Positions 59,549 to 64,000 of a stretch of DNA of 64,000 nt are shown here, piece by piece. Numbering within the stretch: position 1 is the stretch's first letter; each line of letters begins with the position of its first letter. Both the position numbers and the translations under genes were made by a program. This stretch comes from Sphingomonas sp. (lineage in GTDB: Bacteria; Pseudomonadota; Alphaproteobacteria; Sphingomonadales; Sphingomonadaceae): contig NZ_QFOB01000007.1 of assembly GCF_003248515.1 (NCBI RefSeq), positions 122,394-186,393 of the forward strand. Direction: 5' to 3'. A model generated the notes under the pieces. The model was given only the letters and a program-made list of their open reading frames with translations, was not told the DNA's origin and ran no database searches.

Positions 59549-61978
59549 TCACATGATGTAGATGCCCTGCCCGTCCAGCCGCACATCGCGCGTGGTATCG
59601 GCGTGGATCAGGCGGACTGGCGCGCGCGGCCGCCCTTCGAGGCGGAGCGCACGAAGCCGGCCGTTGGCCCATTCGAGATCGACTGTGATTCCGCCCCGTG
59701 CCCGCACGCCCTTCAGCCGTCCGTTCGGCCAAGCTGCAGGCAGCGCCGGCAGGAGGCGCAATTCTCCACCCCATGACTGGAGCAGCATTTCCAGGATGCC
59801 CGCCGCGCCCCCGAAATTGCCGTCGATCTGAAACGGGGGATGCGCATCGAACATGTTGGGATATGTGCGTTGCGGGCTGATGAGCTTCGTCACTATGCCG
59901 TGCGCGCGCTCGCCATCTCCCATCCGCGCCCAGAGGCAGATGCGCCAGGCCGTGGCCCAGCCCGTCGAAAGATCGCCGCGCCGATCAAGGCTGATTTTGG
60001 CCGCCTCGATCAGCGAAGGCGTGTCGCGCACGTTGATCTGGTCGCTGGGATAGACCGCATAGAGATGCGAGACATGGCGATGATGGGGATCCGGCGCCCG
60101 GGCATCCCAATCGTCCAGCCATTCCTGGAGCTGCCCCTGCGCGCCGATCCGATCGGCCGGGAGGCGTCTCCTCGCGTCTTCGATGTGACCGAGCAACTCC
60201 GCATCCTGCTTGAGGTACCTGCCTGCGGTGATCGTGTTGCGGAAGAGATCCCGCAATATCTGCCGGTCCATCGCGGGGCCAGCGCATACGCTGATATCCG
60301 CGACATGGCGGTTCTCGGGCGAGAGGGATGGCGAGGTGACGAGGCCCCGGCCAAGCGGATCTTCCACCAGCGTATCGAGGAAGAACAGGCTCGCGCCGCG
60401 CAGCAGCGGATAGATGCGGCGAAGATAGCTTTCGCCGCGGTGATAATCGTAATGATCCCACAGGGTGTTGCACAACCATGCGCCCCCCGTGGGCCAGATT
60501 CCCGCCTTCGGATGATCGACCGGCGCCGCCGCGCGCCACAGATCCGTGTTGTGATGCGTGACCCAGCCGCGCGCGCCATACATCGTGCGCGCCGTTCTGG
60601 CGCCTGTCACCGACAGATCCTCGACCATCCTGGTGAGCGGCTCGAAGCAGGATGCGAGGCCGGCGGCGTCGGCCGGCCAATAGTTCATCTGGGTATTGAT
60701 GTTGATCGTATATTTGCTGCCCCAGGGCGGATTGACGCCTTCATTCCAGATGCCCTGCAGATTGGCCGGCTGGGTGCCGGAGCGCGAGCAAGAGATCAGC
60801 AGATAACGGGCGAACTGAAAGTAGAGCGCCGCGAGTGCCGGATCCTCGTTTTCACCAGCCTCCGCCAACCGCCGGTCCGTCGGGATGTCGCCCGTCGCTG
60901 GACCGCCGAGGTCGAGCGAAGTGCCTTCGTACAGCGCGCGATAATCGCGCACATGATCGGCCTTCAGCGCAGCCAGCCGCCCGGTGGCCCTTCGCACCTG
61001 ATCGCGCACCTTCGCGACCGGATCACCACCGACATCCGCATAGGTGATGAAGCTCGTGGCGCCGGCGATCAGCAACGTCACATCACGGGCATCCTCCACG
61101 CAGAGGCGCCCGCCCCTCCAGGCGATCGTGCCGTCACCGATCGCCCTCACGAGCATCGCGAAGCGCAGGCCGGCGGGAATGCCATAGGCTTCCTCGTTCC
61201 GACCCTCCACAAGCAACCCGTCCGACCCTTCGCCGGTGACGGTGGAGCGGAGCCCTTCCTGCGCGCCATCCCAATCCTGCTTCAGCCAGTCGATCGGCCC
61301 GCTACCCGACGATCCGGGGACAGGCTCCGTCGTGCTGACCTTGGGGTAGTCGACACTGCGCGGCTCTCGATAGCGGACATCGAAGGCCAGGCGCTCGCCA
61401 CCCCCAGCCCTTAGACGCACCACCAGCACGCCATCGACCGCCGAACAGAAATATTCCCGGCTTATCCGCCCGCGCGGCGTCCCATATTCCACCGTTGCAA
61501 CCGCATCGGCGATGTCGAGGGTCCGGCGATATGCCTGCGGAGCCGCCGGATCGGCGAAGGTCAGGTACTGATCCGCCAGGCTGCCATAGGGCATCTGGCG
61601 AACCGGCCTCGCCATCATCCGTTCTTCGATGAGATGATCCGCAGCAGCAAAATCGCCTTTGTCGATCAGCGCGCGCACCCGGGATAGTTCCCCGAGCGCA
61701 GCGGGATTATCCGGCGTGTAAGGCGAACCCGCCCAAAGCGTGTCCTCATTCAGCTGCAGGCGCTCCTGCGCCACGCCCCCGAAAATCATCGCGCCCAGCC
61801 GGCCATTGCCGATCGGCAGCGCTTCATTCCAGTTTGACGCCGGCTGGCGATAAAACAGTTCCTCCGGCGCGGCGCCCCGCAATGCGCCTCGCACGCCCGG
61901 CGCCCAAGGCAGTGCGCACAATGCGGTCGCCCGGGAGATCAGTTCGCGACGATTCAGGCCCCGGAACGCCCGCAGCAT
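59549..61978 (-). CDS. Alpha-1,2-L-fucosidase-type GH95 enzyme
   Basis: An 809-residue inverting fucosidase. The export signal NRRELISRATALCALPWAPG resembles a Tat leader. GH95 hallmarks are WNEALPIGNGRLGAMIFGGVAQERLQLNEDTLWAGSP (shortened), ININTQMNYWP with the Asn pair, the acid Glu in SPSLSPENRH, and HPPFQIDGNFGGAAGILEMLLQS with the catalytic Asp. ATG 61978 follows GAGGGG; a GTG lies directly before it. First gene of a three-gene reverse-strand unit with the divergent GH95 and the lyase-family gene. Confidence 0.93.
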   Translation of the reverse strand: MLRAFRGLNRRELISRATALCALPWAPGVRGALRGAAPEELFYRQPASNWNEALPIGNGRLGAMIFGGVAQERLQLNEDTLWAGSPYTPDNPAALGELSRVRALIDKGDFAAADHLIEERMMARPVRQMPYGSLADQYLTFADPAAPQAYRRTLDIADAVATVEYGTPRGRISREYFCSAVDGVLVVRLRAGGGERLAFDVRYREPRSVDYPKVSTTEPVPGSSGSGPIDWLKQDWDGAQEGLRSTVTGEGSDGLLVEGRNEEAYGIPAGLRFAMLVRAIGDGTIAWRGGRLCVEDARDVTLLIAGATSFITYADVGGDPVAKVRDQVRRATGRLAALKADHVRDYRALYEGTSLDLGGPATGDIPTDRRLAEAGENEDPALAALYFQFARYLLISCSRSGTQPANLQGIWNEGVNPPWGSKYTININTQMNYWPADAAGLASCFEPLTRMVEDLSVTGARTARTMYGARGWVTHHNTDLWRAAAPVDHPKAGIWPTGGAWLCNTLWDHYDYHRGESYLRRIYPLLRGASLFFLDTLVEDPLGRGLVTSPSLSPENRHVADISVCAGPAMDRQILRDLFRNTITAGRYLKQDAELLGHIEDARRRLPADRIGAQGQLQEWLDDWDARAPDPHHRHVSHLYAVYPSDQINVRDTPSLIEAAKISLDRRGDLSTGWATAWRICLWARMGDGERAHGIVTKLISPQRTYPNMFDAHPPFQIDGNFGGAAGILEMLLQSWGGELRLLPALPAAWPNGRLKGVRARGGITVDLEWANGRLRALRLEGRPRAPVRLIHADTTRDVRLDGQGIYIM

Positions 61979-62096
61979 CACGCCCCTCTATCGCGGTGGG
62001 GCGCAGGATCCCGCGCGCCGCGCGAGCACCCGTTCGGGTGAATATCGATCATGCCGTCGTCCTCTCGCAACGGAGGCGACCGCCTCCAGCAGCCAG

Positions 62097-62152
62097 CCAT
62101 TCATATATGCAAATACATTTGACATGTAAATTTCATTGGCGCAATATGAAAT
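62097..62152 (+). promoter_or_regulatory. AT-rich promoter region with inverted repeats before the last TonB receptor
   Basis: TTTCAT (62131-62136) faces ATGAAA (62146-62151), and a near-palindrome ATTTGACATGTAAAT lies just before. TTCATATATGCAAATA partly resembles the 16-bp motif at 48034. The receptor start is 27 bp downstream with GGGAGAGGTAG as ribosome site. Operator identity is inference. Confidence 0.35.
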
Positions 62153-62178
62153 GGTCGATAAAAAACAGGGAGAGGTAG

Positions 62179-63906
62179 ATGTATTGGCGCAACCTCGCGC
62201 TTATGGCGTCCGTCAGTCTGTTCAGCCTTTGCTCGGCCGAAGCAGATGCACAGCAAAGCACCGGAAACCCATCGGTCAGCGCGGCATCCACAGACATGGA
62301 CGATGCCCAGGTGGCAGACATTGTCGTCACCGGCTTCCGGGCGGCCGAGGCGAGCGAAGTTGCCGCCAAGCGCAATTCGATCGAGATCACGGACGGTATC
62401 TCGTCTGACGATCTCGGCCGCATTCCGGATCTTAACATCGGCGAGGCGATGCAGCGCATCCCCGGCATCCAGATCAATCGCGATGGCGAAGGCCGCGAAG
62501 CATCCGTCAGCCTTCGCGGCCTGCCGGGCGAATATGCGCGCACCACGCTGAACGGCGTTTCCTTCGCCGAGCCGATCCTGCAGGGCGCGACGCCTTTCGG
62601 GGCATATCTGTCCGACGTCTTCAGCGGCGTCCGTGTCGAGAAATCGCAGCTCGCCCATTCGATCGCGGGCGGCCTTAGCGGCAACATCGATCTCCAGATC
62701 GCGCCTGCCCTGTCGCGCAAGGACGGTTTCAAGATCAAGGCCGCGATCGACTACAATGAACTGGGAGACCTTAAGGAGCCCAACTTCTCGGTCGGAGCGA
62801 ACAGACATATCACGGATAACTTCGCCGTATTTGGCACCTTCGCATACAAGCGTGAAAATTTCCGCCGGGATTCCGTGTTCTTCAACGCCTATGGCACGCT
62901 GACATCCGCCCTGGTGGGGAATGCCAACTTCGCGCAGTATCTGGATTATTACGCTCCGGCTGGAACCTGCGCGACCGTTAACGCCGGTGTCGCCGGCTGC
63001 CAAGCGGCCACAGGAGGAAGAGGCACGAAAGCTCTTACCGGCGTTCAATATGTCAATCAGACGCGGCAGTATATGCGCCTTACCAAGGGGGACCAATATT
63101 CCGCATCCGGTGGAATGGAATGGAAACTTGGTGACAAGTGGCGGGCCGGCGTTGTGGGCCTTTATACCAACAGGAACCAGGGCGATACGAAACAGACATT
63201 CCAGACCCTCAATTTTTCAGGAACCGGCGCTGTCATAACGCCGACGAGCCCGGTCCGCGAAGGCGCGGGTGGCACCTATTTTGTTGAGAATTTCGACTTT
63301 TCCAATGTCAACAACATTACCGACAGTCGAATTCTTCCGGTGGTCCAGCGTGCGTGGGGTCTGAACGGCACGATCGATTTTGATGATGAAACATGGAAGC
63401 TGAAAACGACGGGCACTTATTCCAAGTCATTCAGCAGCACCCGTGAAATGTACGTCTCTCTTTCGAAAACTCCTCAGGCGGGTGTCAGCAACGGCATCAC
63501 AGGGAGCCTTATTACAGGCGCCGGAAACTGGGATAATTACAGGCTTCTGTTGAACGACTTTACGGTCGGCACACTCGACCCCAAGATTGCATGGGCCTCA
63601 CTTCCCGGAGCGACCCTGACTTCAGCAAGCAATTATTACGACTCGCCGGCAGGCACCCCAGGGCGCACCACGTTCCGCATTACTGGCACGCAGGCGCAAG
63701 CCAGCACCAGGCTGATGGCGCTTCAACAGGATGCCGAGCGGAAGCTGTACGGCAGCTTTCTCTCGTCGCTCCGGGTGGGAGTGCGCTACGAGAAGAACAA
63801 GTACAGCACCGCCGGGTCGAAGGTCAGCGGCATCGGGATAAACCCCTCCGCCATCAACAACAGTTACCTGGCGACAAACCCCGACTTCAGCGGCTTTTTC
63901 GACTGA
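62179..63906 (+). pseudogene. TonB-dependent receptor truncated by an apparent insertion
   Basis: The frame codes for 575 residues. It has a signal peptide (about 1-24), DIVVTGFRAAE near residue 47, the plug (SSDDLGRIPDLNIGEAMQRIPGIQI, LRGLPGEYARTTLNGVSF) and the first barrel strands (YKRENFRRDSVFF, GLYTNRNQGDTKQTF). Family members are about 900-1000 residues and end in an aromatic residue. This one stops at FFD-TGA, where the sequence changes abruptly. The remainder is missing from the window, so the receptor is probably inactive unless the window joins a rearranged copy. Confidence 0.75.
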
Positions 63907-64000
63907 CGTGCTCCCCAAAGCTCTACCAGTCATAACTGGAGTCCGGGGTTGGTATGGTGCCCCTCGGGGCGGTGTTGCACAACCCGCCTGGCAGCATCGG
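63904..64000. mobile_element. Probable insertion-sequence end at the right edge
   Basis: The sequence from TGACGTGCTCCCCAAAGC onward has the look of an IS3-family-like terminal repeat followed by non-coding leader, and does not continue the receptor. Only 97 bp are visible, so no transposase frame can be read. Assignment to a family is uncertain. Confidence 0.45.

Overview
The window is GC-rich alphaproteobacterial chromosome, most likely from a Sphingomonas-type member of the Sphingomonadales. Evidence for this is the large TonB-dependent receptors in a polysaccharide-utilisation locus, the phoR-phoU-phoB order, a DUF6118/Ti-type mobilisation block and the non-phosphorylating L-fucose pathway. 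No rRNA operon, phage structural genes or CRISPR array were seen. Three regions can be separated.

Region 1 (1-14,981) is core chromosome. It holds glmS (cut by the left edge), a DbpA-like DEAD-box helicase, a PAS-GGDEF-EAL protein, glmU translationally coupled to a small methyltransferase, gph, a phosphate-signalling cluster (a soluble PhoR-like kinase, PhoU, PhoB, with a candidate Pho box before phoU), leuD with a GTG start and a REP-like palindrome in its leader, a LytS/LytTR-type two-component pair, a secreted Gly/Tyr-rich protein and tRNA-Glu(CTC).

Region 2 (14,968-34,477, about 19.5 kb) is an integrative mobilisable element inserted in the 3' end of tRNA-Glu. It is bounded by a 15-bp direct repeat and carries repeated CGTTCCCACA sites at both ends, where the integrase arm would bind. 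The right end holds the integrase, two AlpA/excisionase-like genes, a 10-bp tandem repeat array, a VapC-type toxin pair, traA/traC/traD genes and a Ti/RSF1010-like oriT core. There is no type IV secretion system. The cargo is a heavy-metal RND efflux operon (adaptor, pump, DUF3240, outer-membrane channel, cytochrome b561), a tri-heme cytochrome c peroxidase with an MlaA-family protein, a VIT-family Fe/Mn transporter and an OmpR-type two-component system. Three of the cargo units carry the same 11-bp-spaced GTCAG direct repeat upstream. This looks like one self-contained regulon for metal and peroxide stress and is the best candidate here for an undescribed system. A frameshifted integrase remnant just outside the right attachment site suggests repeated use of this tRNA locus.

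Region 3 (about 35.1-64 kb) is a fucose-polysaccharide utilisation locus. Secreted enzymes include GH141, two GH29 and one canonical GH95 fucosidase, a divergent GH95 relative with a changed catalytic motif, a sulfatase, an SGNH hydrolase, an alginate-lyase-family protein and an unrecognised 606-residue protein. These would release L-fucose from a sulfated or acylated fucan or another fucosylated glycan. TonB receptors import oligosaccharides across the outer membrane and FucP imports fucose across the inner membrane. Mutarotase, fucose dehydrogenase, lactonase, fuconate dehydratase and an SDR dehydrogenase take it to a 2,4-diketo acid. The final cleavage enzyme is not in the window. An IclR regulator sits inside the locus. 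The last TonB receptor is truncated at a junction that looks like an insertion-sequence end.
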